Shown here: piece after piece, positions 37,739 through 45,967 of the stretch | Layout: the number at the start of each line of letters is the position of its first letter | Position numbering within the stretch: the first letter of the stretch is position 1 | Source: Flavobacterium agricola | GTDB taxonomy: Bacteria; Bacteroidota; Bacteroidia; Flavobacteriales; Flavobacteriaceae | NCBI RefSeq assembly: GCF_025919725.1 | Contig: NZ_CP081495.1 | Location: 1,116,001 to 1,180,000, forward strand | Length of the DNA stretch: 64,000 bases | Reading direction: 5' to 3' | Notes under the pieces: model-generated | What the model was told of the DNA's origin: nothing | What the model saw: the letters and a program-made list of their open reading frames with translations, nothing else | The model's database searches: none | Position numbers and translations under genes: made by a program

Positions 37739-38742
37739 TAAAAAATACTTAAATCGTATTGTTTAACAAGTTCTAAAATCATGTGGTAACCCGCAACCGA
37801 ATTTCCTGCAGCATCAAGCGGAGCGCTATAAACTCCAATTCCCATTTTATTAGGTACAGCAACAGCAATTCCGCCACCCACACCCGATTTGCTTGGTAAT
37901 CCAACATTACGCGCATAAACACCGCTTGCATCATACATTCCGGCAATTAACATTTGCGATTCTACCAACTGAGCTAAATCAGCATTTTTATACGTTGCAT
38001 CGCCATCAAAACGCACACAATCATTAGCAAAAAAATAACCTATTTTAGCTAAATCTTCGGCAGTAACTTCAATAGAACATTGTTTAAAATAATTATCTAA
38101 CTTATTTTCTTCTCCAGTAATTAATTCAGAGTTTTTTAAAATATGAAACATACCGCGGTTTCTATGTCCGGTTTCACGTTCCGATTGGTACACGGCATGG
38201 TTGTAATCAATGCTATTATTTTTAGTTATGTAACGCACCATATCACGAATTCGTAAATAGCCATCTTCACCTTCGTTAGAAATCATTGCGGTAGTTAAAA
38301 TAGCCCCAGCATTCATCATCGGGTTTAAAGGTTTTCCGCCATTATCTAAATTGGCAAAATGATTAAATGGTTTGTCGGTTCCGTAATATCCTAAACGTTT
38401 AAAAAAATCATTTTCTCCATATTGCTTCACCGCTATAAATAAGGCAACAATTTTAGAAATGCTTTGCATGGTAAACTTCTGATCTATATTACCAACATTA
38501 ACAACATCACCATTAGGTTTTACTACAGAAAAAGCGATTTTATTCGGATTGACTTTAGCCAACTCAGGAATATAAGTTGCTACCGCACCAGAATCAGCCC
38601 AATGTTTGTTGTTATTTAAAATAGATTCTAGATTTTTTGACGTAATTTTATTCAGCTCTTTTACCGAGTTTTGAACTGTGCTTAAACTTGTTACAGCAAA
38701 TAACGCAACAACAGCAATTTTAGAAGATAAATTTATATTCAT
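37738..38742 (-). CDS. glsA: Glutaminase with signal peptide
   Basis: 334 residues from the ATG at 38742, chosen because it begins a signal peptide-like segment (MNINLSSKIAVVALFAVTSLS); the longer frame from 38781 is less likely. Serine-type glutaminase of the GlsA/YbaS family: FTMQSISKIVALFIAV holds the catalytic Ser-x-x-Lys, PMMNAGAI the substrate Asn, and SGVGGGIAV the C-terminal loop. Deaminates glutamine to glutamate plus ammonia. Most bacterial homologues are cytoplasmic; the leader suggests an exported enzyme here. Confidence 0.87.
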   Translation of the reverse strand: MNINLSSKIAVVALFAVTSLSTVQNSVKELNKITSKNLESILNNNKHWADSGAVATYIPELAKVNPNKIAFSVVKPNGDVVNVGNIDQKFTMQSISKIVALFIAVKQYGENDFFKRLGYYGTDKPFNHFANLDNGGKPLNPMMNAGAILTTAMISNEGEDGYLRIRDMVRYITKNNSIDYNHAVYQSERETGHRNRGMFHILKNSELITGEENKLDNYFKQCSIEVTAEDLAKIGYFFANDCVRFDGDATYKNADLAQLVESQMLIAGMYDASGVYARNVGLPSKSGVGGGIAVAVPNKMGIGVYSAPLDAAGNSVAGYHMILELVKQYDLSIF

Positions 38743-39167
38743 TTGTTTATTTATTAAGAATTGGAATTGGTAAAAATGCAATTTTTTAGTAAATTTAAAA
38801 AATGAATTTAGCCAATAATAGGATGGTACTTATTTGTTTTTAAAACACATTTAATTAGTTGATAAACTTAAAAAAATGAGAAATAGTATGTTTTAAAATT
38901 GCTCGCTAATAAAACAACTTCTTTTAGCTAAAAATAACTTTATTTTTCAAACATTTTTTCTTTAAAAGCAGATTTAAAACCGATAAACGGTTTTAGAAAT
39001 AAATAAAAAGTTATAGGATTACAAATTATTTTAGAAAAGGATTACTAAAAAAACTAATTAATCAATAGATATTAAGTTTTTTTTCACTCCATTTTAACTT
39101 TATTAAAATAAGGTAAAAAACATAAGTTAAACTCCTTCTAAATACGTAAAAATTAATAATTATGACG
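38743..39167. other. AT-rich intergenic region
   Basis: The glutaminase promoter must lie at the left edge but no perfect -7 box was found. One small hairpin AAAACCG-ATAAA-CGGTTTT is at 38976-38994. No ORF longer than a few codons has gene-like codon use. The region continues into a candidate small RNA. Confidence 0.4.
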
Positions 39168-39290
39168 TAATTTTGCTTTGCAACTGGTAAAAAGGTTGTT
39201 TTTTCATAATATATTTAGTTTTTTCGTTATATTTAAAAGTATAACAATTTTTGGTTGGTTAAAGCAAGGCGGTAACGCCTTGCTTTTTTT
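39168..39290 (+). ncRNA. Candidate small RNA (promoter-like box to terminator)
   Basis: A -7 box TAATTTTG (39168-39175) would start transcription near 39182. About 80 nt later comes a near-perfect intrinsic terminator, AAAGCAAGGCG-GTAA-CGCCTTGCTTT (39261-39287) plus T-run, with no coding sequence between. The terminator cannot belong to the glutaminase gene, which reads the other way, and lies before the next gene. Weakness: no -33 element was seen. The transcript would be about 109 nt, of unknown function. Confidence 0.4.
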
Positions 39291-39334
39291 ATACTTATTT
39301 TATATTTTTTTCGTTAGTTAACTAAAATACATTT

Positions 39335-39697
39335 ATGAGAGCCATTTACTTATATACCGGTGCAGACGGACATTCGCATTTTAAAGAAGGTTATATTCAT
39401 AACCATACGCATGTTAAAACAACAACCACTACATTTGTAGAAAGCCCTGCTTTTTCTAAATTATATTGGCACACAGCGCCGCAAACACAATTTGTAGTTA
39501 CTTTAAAAGGTACATTAGAATTTACCGTGCATAGCGGGCAATCGTTTGTTATAAAACCAGGCACTATTTTAATTGCTGATGATACCACCGGAAGCGGACA
39601 TTATTGGAAATTAATTGATTCTGAACCTTGGCAACGTGTTTATGCAGTTTTTGCAGAACCTTTACTTATTGAAACTATTTTTAAAGAAATATTATAA
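39335..39697 (+). CDS. Small cupin-like protein
   Basis: 120 residues. The central part fits a cupin barrel: TQFVVTLKGTLEFTVHSGQSFVIKPGTILIADDTTGSGHYWKLID holds the glycine turns of both motifs, with His in TGSGHYW. The N-terminus is His-rich (DGHSHFKEGYIHNHTHV), which could also bind metal. Single gene, no enzymatic assignment. It ends in a perfect-palindrome terminator. Confidence 0.7.
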   Translation: MRAIYLYTGADGHSHFKEGYIHNHTHVKTTTTTFVESPAFSKLYWHTAPQTQFVVTLKGTLEFTVHSGQSFVIKPGTILIADDTTGSGHYWKLIDSEPWQRVYAVFAEPLLIETIFKEIL

Positions 39698-39727
39698 AAA
39701 AATCCAGCGCATGCGCTGGATTTTTTT
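39696..39727. terminator. Bidirectional terminator
   Basis: Uninterrupted palindrome AAAAAAATCCAGCGC/GCGCTGGATTTTTTT between the convergent cupin-like and phosphatase genes. Confidence 0.9.
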
Positions 39728-40814
39728 ATAATTTGTAGGTATATTTTTCTATTAAAGCTTGGCGTTGCTGATCTGAAAATCCTAATTGATTTTTAATATA
39801 AGCATCAATTCCGCCATATTTAGCATCAATAATATCAAAAGCTGCTTCTAAATATTTTCTATCCACGCTCATTAAAGCACCAATAGCTTCGGGCTCAATT
39901 TGTACCTGAGAAGTTGCTGCTTTTTCGGCATAACCTTTTTTCAAAGCTTCTATTTTATCGGCTGTATAAAAATTGGTCATTTCATATTCGTCTAAAATGG
40001 TTTGTTTATCTACGCCTAAAACAGCTAAAATTAAGGCAGCTGTGTAACCGGTTCTATCTTTACCTGCAGTACAGTGAAATAAATTTGGATGCTGATCTTG
40101 AACAAAAATTTGATGTAACAAGTTATTAAACTTATCCGCATCTTCATTAGCAAAAGTTTGATTTGCATTAACTAACAATTCTTCTGCATCTTGAACCGTT
40201 AAAATACCATCATTCATTTTTTGCTGTAAACCTTGCAACATGCCGCTATTTTTGTCAGCAAAAATTGGAAAATGTTCGTACGTTACAGATTTTGGTAAAT
40301 GATCTTTGGCATTGCCAATTTCAAAATCCGAACGCAAATCATAAACCTTAGCTATTCCTAATTGATTGATGTAAGCAAACTCATTATCTTGTAGTCCATT
40401 TAAGGCATCAGATCGATAAAAACGTCCCCAATTTACATAGCGTCCATCTTTTGTTTTTAAGCCGCCTAAATCTCTAAAATTAGCTACTTTTTTAAAAGTT
40501 AACTTTCGTTCTGCAACCAATAACGTATCTTTTTGAGGCGTAATAATTCCGAAAAAGGTTCGCACTTCATTTTTAGGAATGCTTAATTTTTGATCGGTTA
40601 CCGTAATAGGATTTTGCCATTGAATAGTTGTTGGCGAATTGCCTTGATAAACCAAATAGGTGCCGGGCTTTGCAAAATTGAGTTCTAAGCTGTTTGGCGT
40701 GGCAGTAACAATTACATCTTCTTTTAAAGTTCTGTTTATTTTTTGAGCAGAAATCTGCTGAGTTGCTAGTACTGACATGCTAAATAAGGTTGTTAATTTT
40801 AATAATTTCATCAT
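39726..40814 (-). CDS. Exported tyrosine-protein phosphatase
   Basis: 362 residues with a signal peptide (MMKLLKLTTLFSMSVLATQQISA). Residues about 30-100 form a small beta-sandwich. From NFRDLGGLKTKDGRYVNWGRFYRSD onward it matches the Y_phosphatase3 family, with the P-loop HCTAGKDRTGYTA at about 245-257 (Cys nucleophile, Arg in the loop). Related enzymes dephosphorylate protein tyrosine or phosphoinositides. The location is periplasmic or secreted by the leader; the substrate is unknown. Confidence 0.85.
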   Translation of the reverse strand: MMKLLKLTTLFSMSVLATQQISAQKINRTLKEDVIVTATPNSLELNFAKPGTYLVYQGNSPTTIQWQNPITVTDQKLSIPKNEVRTFFGIITPQKDTLLVAERKLTFKKVANFRDLGGLKTKDGRYVNWGRFYRSDALNGLQDNEFAYINQLGIAKVYDLRSDFEIGNAKDHLPKSVTYEHFPIFADKNSGMLQGLQQKMNDGILTVQDAEELLVNANQTFANEDADKFNNLLHQIFVQDQHPNLFHCTAGKDRTGYTAALILAVLGVDKQTILDEYEMTNFYTADKIEALKKGYAEKAATSQVQIEPEAIGALMSVDRKYLEAAFDIIDAKYGGIDAYIKNQLGFSDQQRQALIEKYTYKL

Positions 40815-40986
40815 ATAAATAAGTTGTTATGTATTAAATGTCAACTAAATAAGTTATTGTAAGCAATTCGCTTGCCAAAAAACACAGCTAAGCAATTTTT
40901 AACATAAAAAATCAAATACATATAATGGCAACGTTATTTTATATAAAATATTAGTGAGCTTATAAACTTTAAGTTTTTTATAAGAA

Positions 40987-41016
40987 TTTGTTCTTGTTTA
41001 TTCTTTACTATCTTTG
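40987..41016 (+). promoter_or_regulatory. Promoter of the 78-aa gene
   Basis: TTTG (40987-40990), 18-nt spacer, TATCTTTG (41009-41016): a textbook Bacteroidota promoter. It places the TTG start candidate at 41014 inside the -7 box and makes the ATG at 41026 the start. Confidence 0.7.
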
Positions 41017-41025
41017 CTAAAAAAA

Positions 41026-41259
41026 ATGCGATTTACCGAACAAGAAACTGCGCTGTTGCTATTGTTATTACATAATAAAGACAATAGTTATTATGATTTA
41101 TTATTAAACAAGCTGCAACAGAATGAATATATAAAAGGGCGTTTGCTACATCAGCTTTATGATGCTTTGCTTGATGCACAAGTAGTTTTTAATGATGAAC
41201 GTGATACAATGCTTGTTTCGCTTTTAAAGCGTATTAAGTTTAAAGCTACGCCGCGTTAA
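41026..41259 (+). CDS. Small helical protein of unknown function
   Basis: 77 residues from ATG 41026. The sequence is helical, Leu-rich and soluble (FTEQETALLLLLLHNKDNSYYDLLLNKL, then a basic tail). I do not recognise the family. A strong promoter directly upstream and normal codon use support a real gene. It converges with the racemase gene, leaving only 9 bp between their stops. Confidence 0.6.
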   Translation: MRFTEQETALLLLLLHNKDNSYYDLLLNKLQQNEYIKGRLLHQLYDALLDAQVVFNDERDTMLVSLLKRIKFKATPR

Positions 41260-41268
41260 TCAAAAAAG

Positions 41269-42339
41269 TTATTCAATAACTTTATCAATATATTTAGAAT
41301 TCATGATGCGCACAATGCCCATATAATCTAAATGAAACCGAACGGTATCACCCACTTTATACTGCGCTTCGTTTTTTCCTAAATCTAAAACCGTCATATC
41401 AGACGTTCCGGCTTCAATAGTAAATGTTAGATCGGCTGGCGTTACATGATTGATATCTACATCTAACAACCCAATATCTACAAGGGCTCTAAAAGAAGTT
41501 TTTCCTAAATCGTTTTCATCAAAGCTCGGCGTTTCGCCTTCTAAATTAGCTCCTAATTCGCCCGACGGTACTATGGGTTTTTCGTACAACTCAATAATTT
41601 CGGCTCGTAATTCAAAAACATTTTGTTCTAAAAAATCATAAGCTTCTTGCGCATACGCATTGGTTCCCATAAATAAAGTTTCGCCTATTCGGAAATGGTT
41701 AATAGCACTTGGTAGTAAACCGTTTGCTAATAAAGGCATAGTTACAGAAGAACCGCCCGAAATGTAAGGAAAGGTTTGATTAAACTTAGCTTCTACCAAT
41801 TGTTTGTATAAATCCAATTGATTTAGTTTGTCGGTATTGGGCAATACGCCGTACAAGCAAGACAAATTGGTTCCGATGCCTAAAACTTGAATGTTAGAAA
41901 AAGTTTGTAACTTATCGTAAAAATCTAAAAAATCTTCACGCATAATGCCTTCTCGCAATTCGCCTAAATCAATCATTAAAATAACCTGATGGGTTTTGTT
42001 TTGCTTTTTAGCAGCATCATTTAATAATTGAATGGTATATAAATCAGAATTAAAACTTACATCGGCATATTTTATTACATCGGCAATTGCGGTTTTTGCT
42101 GGAGGTTTGATGTAAAAAGTTTTTACTTGCGGATTAATTTGTTTAATGGTTTTTAAGTTGGTGATACGAGAATCGCAAACTTGATTGACATTAAAACTTA
42201 GCAACAATTCTAAATATTTTTTATGACCACACAAAATTTTGGCTACCACCGACCAATTTACATTTTGAGATTTAAAAAATTGTTCTAAATAATCAAAATT
42301 GTGTTTAAGTTTATTTTGGTGTAATATAATATAAGCCAT
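41269..42339 (-). CDS. PLP-dependent amino acid racemase (alanine racemase-like, Orr/YhfX group)
   Basis: 356 residues. The N-terminal TIM barrel has the PLP lysine in WSVVAKILCGHKKYL (Lys33) and glycine-rich segments GIGTNLSCLYG and ISGGSSVTMP. The second domain is beta-rich at about 250-356. The layout fits the YhfX/ornithine racemase branch of alanine racemase-like proteins rather than cell-wall Alr. The substrate is unknown. One base separates it from an upstream acetyltransferase gene on the same strand, so the two are one operon. Confidence 0.75.
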   Translation of the reverse strand: MAYIILHQNKLKHNFDYLEQFFKSQNVNWSVVAKILCGHKKYLELLLSFNVNQVCDSRITNLKTIKQINPQVKTFYIKPPAKTAIADVIKYADVSFNSDLYTIQLLNDAAKKQNKTHQVILMIDLGELREGIMREDFLDFYDKLQTFSNIQVLGIGTNLSCLYGVLPNTDKLNQLDLYKQLVEAKFNQTFPYISGGSSVTMPLLANGLLPSAINHFRIGETLFMGTNAYAQEAYDFLEQNVFELRAEIIELYEKPIVPSGELGANLEGETPSFDENDLGKTSFRALVDIGLLDVDINHVTPADLTFTIEAGTSDMTVLDLGKNEAQYKVGDTVRFHLDYMGIVRIMNSKYIDKVIE

Positions 42340-42340
42340 G

Positions 42341-42784
42341 TTATTTTTGGTATCGCATTTCTAAATATTTATTGGTAAAGCCCAATTTTTCGTACAATTT
42401 TTTTGCTGGATTATTGCTTTCAACATGCAGCGCAATAGCACCATTTGCTTCGTTTATTACCGTTTGCATTAGTTTTTTTCCTAATCCTTTTCCACGGTAA
42501 TCTGCATGAGTAGCAATATAAACCAAAATGTTTTCTGGAATAAAACCCGTCATTCCGGTTTCGTTTACCACACAAGCTGCAATAATTTTTTCAGATTCGT
42601 AAAAACAAACAATAAAACCAGCGGTTTGTTTTTCGTTAAGCTCATTAAATGTATAAGCCAAACATTTGTCAATATCTATTTGTTCATCACCATATTCCTC
42701 TAAATGATGATATAAAAAATTTGAAATTGCTGCTTTTTGTTGTGCGTTTGGAATGTTGTTTAAATCCCATTTTATTACTTGCAT
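42341..42784 (-). CDS. GNAT-family N-acetyltransferase
   Basis: 147 residues. Acetyl-CoA-binding motif A is clear: IATHADYRGKGLGKKLMQTVINEA, followed by LHVESNNPAKKLYEKLGFT (motif B). Substrate not deducible. It is the first gene of a two-gene unit with the racemase-like enzyme (1-bp spacing), which hints at an amino acid or amino-acid derivative as acceptor. Confidence 0.87.
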   Translation of the reverse strand: MQVIKWDLNNIPNAQQKAAISNFLYHHLEEYGDEQIDIDKCLAYTFNELNEKQTAGFIVCFYESEKIIAACVVNETGMTGFIPENILVYIATHADYRGKGLGKKLMQTVINEANGAIALHVESNNPAKKLYEKLGFTNKYLEMRYQK

Positions 42785-42925
42785 ATGTTTTGTTTTTATA
42801 TGGATTTATACAAAACTACCGGAATGCATTTTTAAAAAAGGGCTAAAACAAGATTTTTAGGTGTAAAAACACCAATTTTTAGAGAAATGCGCTTAGAAGT
42901 GCTTAAAAAAGTTTTAAAAAATGAT

Positions 42926-43522
42926 TTATTCGATATCCCAACGAACAAACGAAAAAAAGGTTCCTAAAGCTAAAAATAGCAAGGTAAACCAAAAGGCCCA
43001 TGAAGTTTCTATAAATAAATCGAGCATTTCTTTCGTATTCAGAACTAAGTTTCCAATAAAACTTAAACGTAAAATTAGAAGCGAAATAAACGCAATTAAA
43101 CCCAAAATGGTTGCAATGCGATTAATATAATAGGTTTTCAAAAAATACAAAAACAGCGGAAACAGAGTACAAGTGAAAGATATAATTCCAAAAAAATTGG
43201 GTGAAACACGTCCTTTTTCATCCGTTATAAAAACAGCATCAGCTTGTACAATATTACCTTTTTCATCAAAAGCTTTTAATCCTTTTATTTCGGTTAAATT
43301 GTTGGTTATTTCAGCAGCAACATTAGTGCCGGTTACTAAATTTAAACCGCTAAGCGCTACCAATTGATTGCCGTCACAACTAATCGTGAAAAAATTAAAA
43401 AAAAATAGTAACGTGGCACAGCCAAACCAAACCTGAATTAACTTTTTCTTAGCCAAGCTAACAATATCAGGAAATTCAAAATCTACCTTCTGCTTTAACT
43501 TGTATTTTGTAAGTTCGCTCAT
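42926..43522 (-). CDS. Membrane protein, copy 1 of a local paralogue pair
   Basis: 198 residues from the ATG at 43522 (MSELTKYKLKQK). Four likely membrane helices: about 33-50 (FGCATLLFFFNFFTISC) and three after residue 120. A soluble loop follows TM1 with NQLVALSGLNLVTGTNV. The same layout and the motif SL(S/T)GxNLVTGxxV recur in the protein at 45966-46544. No known domain recognised; function unknown. Confidence 0.7.
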   Translation of the reverse strand: MSELTKYKLKQKVDFEFPDIVSLAKKKLIQVWFGCATLLFFFNFFTISCDGNQLVALSGLNLVTGTNVAAEITNNLTEIKGLKAFDEKGNIVQADAVFITDEKGRVSPNFFGIISFTCTLFPLFLYFLKTYYINRIATILGLIAFISLLILRLSFIGNLVLNTKEMLDLFIETSWAFWFTLLFLALGTFFSFVRWDIE

Positions 43523-43653
43523 ATTGATAAAATACTTAGATTTATCAATATAACTGCAAAACACAAACTAAAGTATTTAAAGGCAGCATTTTATAAACAT
43601 AAAGTAAGTTATTTAATGTTGTTACAATATTTTTTTGTTGCTAAAAAGCCACG

Positions 43654-43661
43654 TATATTTG
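43654..43661 (+). promoter_or_regulatory. -7 box of the 76-aa gene
   Basis: TATATTTG followed by C, 19 bp before the ATG at 43681, with TTTG at 43634-43637 (16-nt spacer). Confidence 0.55.
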
Positions 43662-43680
43662 CGTCTTAATTATTATAAAC

Positions 43681-43911
43681 ATGCCGAAAGAAACAAAAAA
43701 AGGGCTTTATCAAGGAATTATTGAAAAAGACGAAAACGGAAATTATTTTTGTGGTCCGTATTTGTTAGATTATAAATTAGTAAATGCATCTTTTAAGTTG
43801 GGAGATAAAATTAGTATTAAAACTTTAATTGCAAACCCAAGTAATAAAAGTGCTGAGCAATACCCACAAAAATCGTTGAAATTTTATTTAGCAAGCGAAG
43901 AAAACAAATAA
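43681..43911 (+). CDS. Small hypothetical protein
   Basis: 76 residues, soluble and charged (KETKKGLYQGIIEKDENGNYFCGPYLLDYKLVNASFKLGDKI). Not recognised. A good -7 box upstream and a terminator starting in its stop codon make it a self-contained gene. The beta-strand pattern with GxYxGxI and GDKIxIKTL resembles a small barrel (OB-like), but that is only a guess. Confidence 0.6.
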   Translation: MPKETKKGLYQGIIEKDENGNYFCGPYLLDYKLVNASFKLGDKISIKTLIANPSNKSAEQYPQKSLKFYLASEENK

Positions 43912-43942
43912 AAAAAGCTTACCAAATTGGTAAGCTTTTTTT
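43911..43942 (+). terminator. Terminator upstream of blaI
   Basis: AAAAAAGCTTACC-AAATT-GGTAAGCTTTTTT. Nearly identical to the terminator at 45934-45967 on the other side of the BlaI/M56 locus (one changed loop base). Confidence 0.9.
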
Positions 43943-43968
43943 ATGTAACAACCTATAAAACTATTTTC

Positions 43969-44021
43969 TTAGTTATATAACTAAAAAAATAGTTTTGTAA
44001 CTAAATTTTTAGTTACATTTG
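43969..44021 (+). promoter_or_regulatory. blaI promoter with two palindromic operators
   Basis: Core promoter: TTTG 43994-43997, 16-nt spacer, -7 box TACATTTG 44014-44021. Operator 1: perfect palindrome TTAGTTATATAACTAA (43969-43984). Operator 2: GTAACTAAA-TT-TTTAGTTAC (43997-44016), covering the space between -33 and -7. Both share the TTAGTTA half-site. Placement over the core promoter fits BlaI-type autorepression. Confidence 0.7.
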
Positions 44022-44041
44022 AATTATTAAATGCATTTAAA

Positions 44042-44407
44042 ATGGAAAAACTTACAAATAAGGAAGAGGAGATTATGCACATTATATGGCAAATACAAAA
44101 AGGATTTATAAACGATATTCTTGAGGAAATGCCTGAACCGAAACCGCATTATAATACCTTATCAACCATTGTTAGGTTACTAGAAGATAAAGGTTTTTTA
44201 GCTCATAAAAGTTATGGAAAATCACATCAGTATTATCCGATAATTACGTTAGATAAATATCGAAGTAAATATGTTGATGAATCCTTAAAAAAATACTTTA
44301 GCAATTCTGTTTCTAACTTAATCAGTCATTTTGTTAAAGATGAAAAGCTGAGCGAGAATGAAATTCAGGAAATATTAGAAATTATATTAAAAAATAGAGC
44401 TAAATAA
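44042..44407 (+). CDS. BlaI/MecI/CopY-family repressor
   Basis: 121 residues. Winged-helix domain at 1-75: LTNKEEEIMHIIWQIQKGFINDILEEMP, then HYNTLSTIVRLLEDKGFLAHKSYGK (recognition helix and wing). C-terminal dimerisation helix with SLKKYFSNSVSNLISHFVKDEKLS. Such repressors are cleaved or released when the M56 sensor is activated. The sensor gene follows 8 bp later but is broken. No beta-lactamase gene is nearby, so the regulated function is unknown. Confidence 0.88.
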   Translation: MEKLTNKEEEIMHIIWQIQKGFINDILEEMPEPKPHYNTLSTIVRLLEDKGFLAHKSYGKSHQYYPIITLDKYRSKYVDESLKKYFSNSVSNLISHFVKDEKLSENEIQEILEIILKNRAK

Positions 44408-44415
44408 AACTGCGT

Positions 44416-45935
44416 ATGGAATTTGCTTTGTTCTACCTATTAAAAGTAAATATTTTACTTGTTACTTTTTGGGCAATTTATAGATTTTTTCTGGAAAAAG
44501 AAAGTTTCTATTCTTTAAACAGAATGTACTTCATTGCAGCAATAGCCTTGTCTTTTATAGCTCCTACTCTATTTTTTAAAAGAATTATTTGGATCCCATT
44601 CAATACAACAACGTCTTTAAATAATTTAGATTTAGAACCTAATAATTTATCAACTGAAGCGCTAACAGCTTACTATAGAACTTTTAATTTTCTTAAAGAA
44701 ATATTTTTTTATTGTTTTATGGCTATTAGCATGATATTGTTACTTATTACGTGTTACAAACTAATTCTGCTTTATATAAAGATTCAAAAACTTGAAACAA
44801 AGTTAAAAACCAATATAAAATTAACCTCAGAAAAACAAACCATTTTTTCATTTTATAAATGGGTTGTTGCATCACCTGATATTATACAGTTACCTAATGC
44901 AGATTTAATTATTCAACACGAACAAATACACATTCGTTTAAAACATACACTAGATTTAATACTTATTGAATGCGTTACTAAGATATTCTGGTTTAATCCA
45001 TTGCTAAAATTACTTTAAAAAGATATTATCTTAAATTTAGAGTTTGAAGTTGACAGTTTACTAGTTACTCCAGAAAATGTAAATCGGTATCAATTGTGTT
45101 TATTACAAACACAAATACATAAACAAGTTGCTGCTATAAGCTCTTTTAACAGTAGCGATTTAAAAAAGAGAATCATTCAAATTAACAATCAAAAATCGAA
45201 CTCCATGAAAAAAATTAAAATTTTATTAAGCGTGCCTGTTTTAATACTATTTTTTGTATTATTTCAGATTGAATCTATTGCTCAAACAAAAAATTCTAAT
45301 GTAGAAGATAAAGAATCAGCAAACAATGTTATAAAAATTAAAGGAAACAAAATTACTTACCTGCCACAAACACAAAAAAAACATGTTGATACCATAACAA
45401 AAATTATTGTTATTAAGGAAAAAGAAATTATTAAAAATGATTCTAACCAAGGGAAAAAAAAAGAAAATAAAGAAAAAAAAACAATGAAGAAAATGTTGTG
45501 TATTCTATCCAAACAAAAATTATTGCCCAAGATAAAACTCCAAGGATTGTTACAAATAATGTAAATCTTGAGTTTGAACAACCTTTGTATATTATTGATA
45601 ATGTTGTTACTGAAAATTCTTTATCCAACATTGCTCCAAACACAATAGAATATATTACAGTTTTAAAAGGTGAAGAAGCAATTACTAAGTACGGTGAAAA
45701 AGGAAAAAATGGTGTTGTACTAATTACCACAAAAAAAAACAAAACAGAAAAAGATGTTAGTCCTACAGCCAAAACAACAAGTTTTATAACAATTTCTGAC
45801 AATACAAATCCTAAAAAAATAAATGCGGAAGAAGTTATTCTGATTAAACAAAAATCATTCCTAAAAAATGTTCCCTATCTTCCAAATAGCATAGAACTTA
45901 TTAAGAAAAGTGATACCTTACTTATTATAAAATAA
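44416..45935 (+). pseudogene. Disrupted BlaR1-type M56 metallopeptidase sensor
   Basis: The first frame (44416-45018) has the membrane part and zinc motif HEQIH, ending at LLKLL with a TAA. The same frame continues after the stop with the expected sequence (EFEVDSLLVTPENVNRYQL, then the next membrane helix) to 45564. A second break follows in an A9 run (45473-45481): the remainder, with the plug-like PLYIIDNV and EYITVLKGEEAITKYGEKGKNGVVLITTKK, is in another frame to 45935. Repairing one stop (TAA from a Tyr codon) and one missing A would give about 506 aa. Probably non-functional, so BlaI may be uncoupled from its sensor. Confidence 0.85.
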
Positions 45936-45967
45936 AAAAAGCTTACCTAATTGGTAAGCTTTTTTTT
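45934..45967. terminator. Bidirectional terminator
   Basis: AAAAAAAGCTTACC-TAAT-TGGTAAGCTTTTTTT between the convergent M56 pseudogene and the membrane protein gene; near-copy of 43911-43942. Confidence 0.9.

Noticed and set aside
41014..41025. Upstream TTG start for the 77-aa gene
   Set aside because: It overlaps the -7 promoter box, so it would not be transcribed.
44042..45935. Beta-lactam resistance locus
   Set aside because: BlaI and M56 genes are present but no beta-lactamase or PBP2a gene is near, and the sensor is broken.
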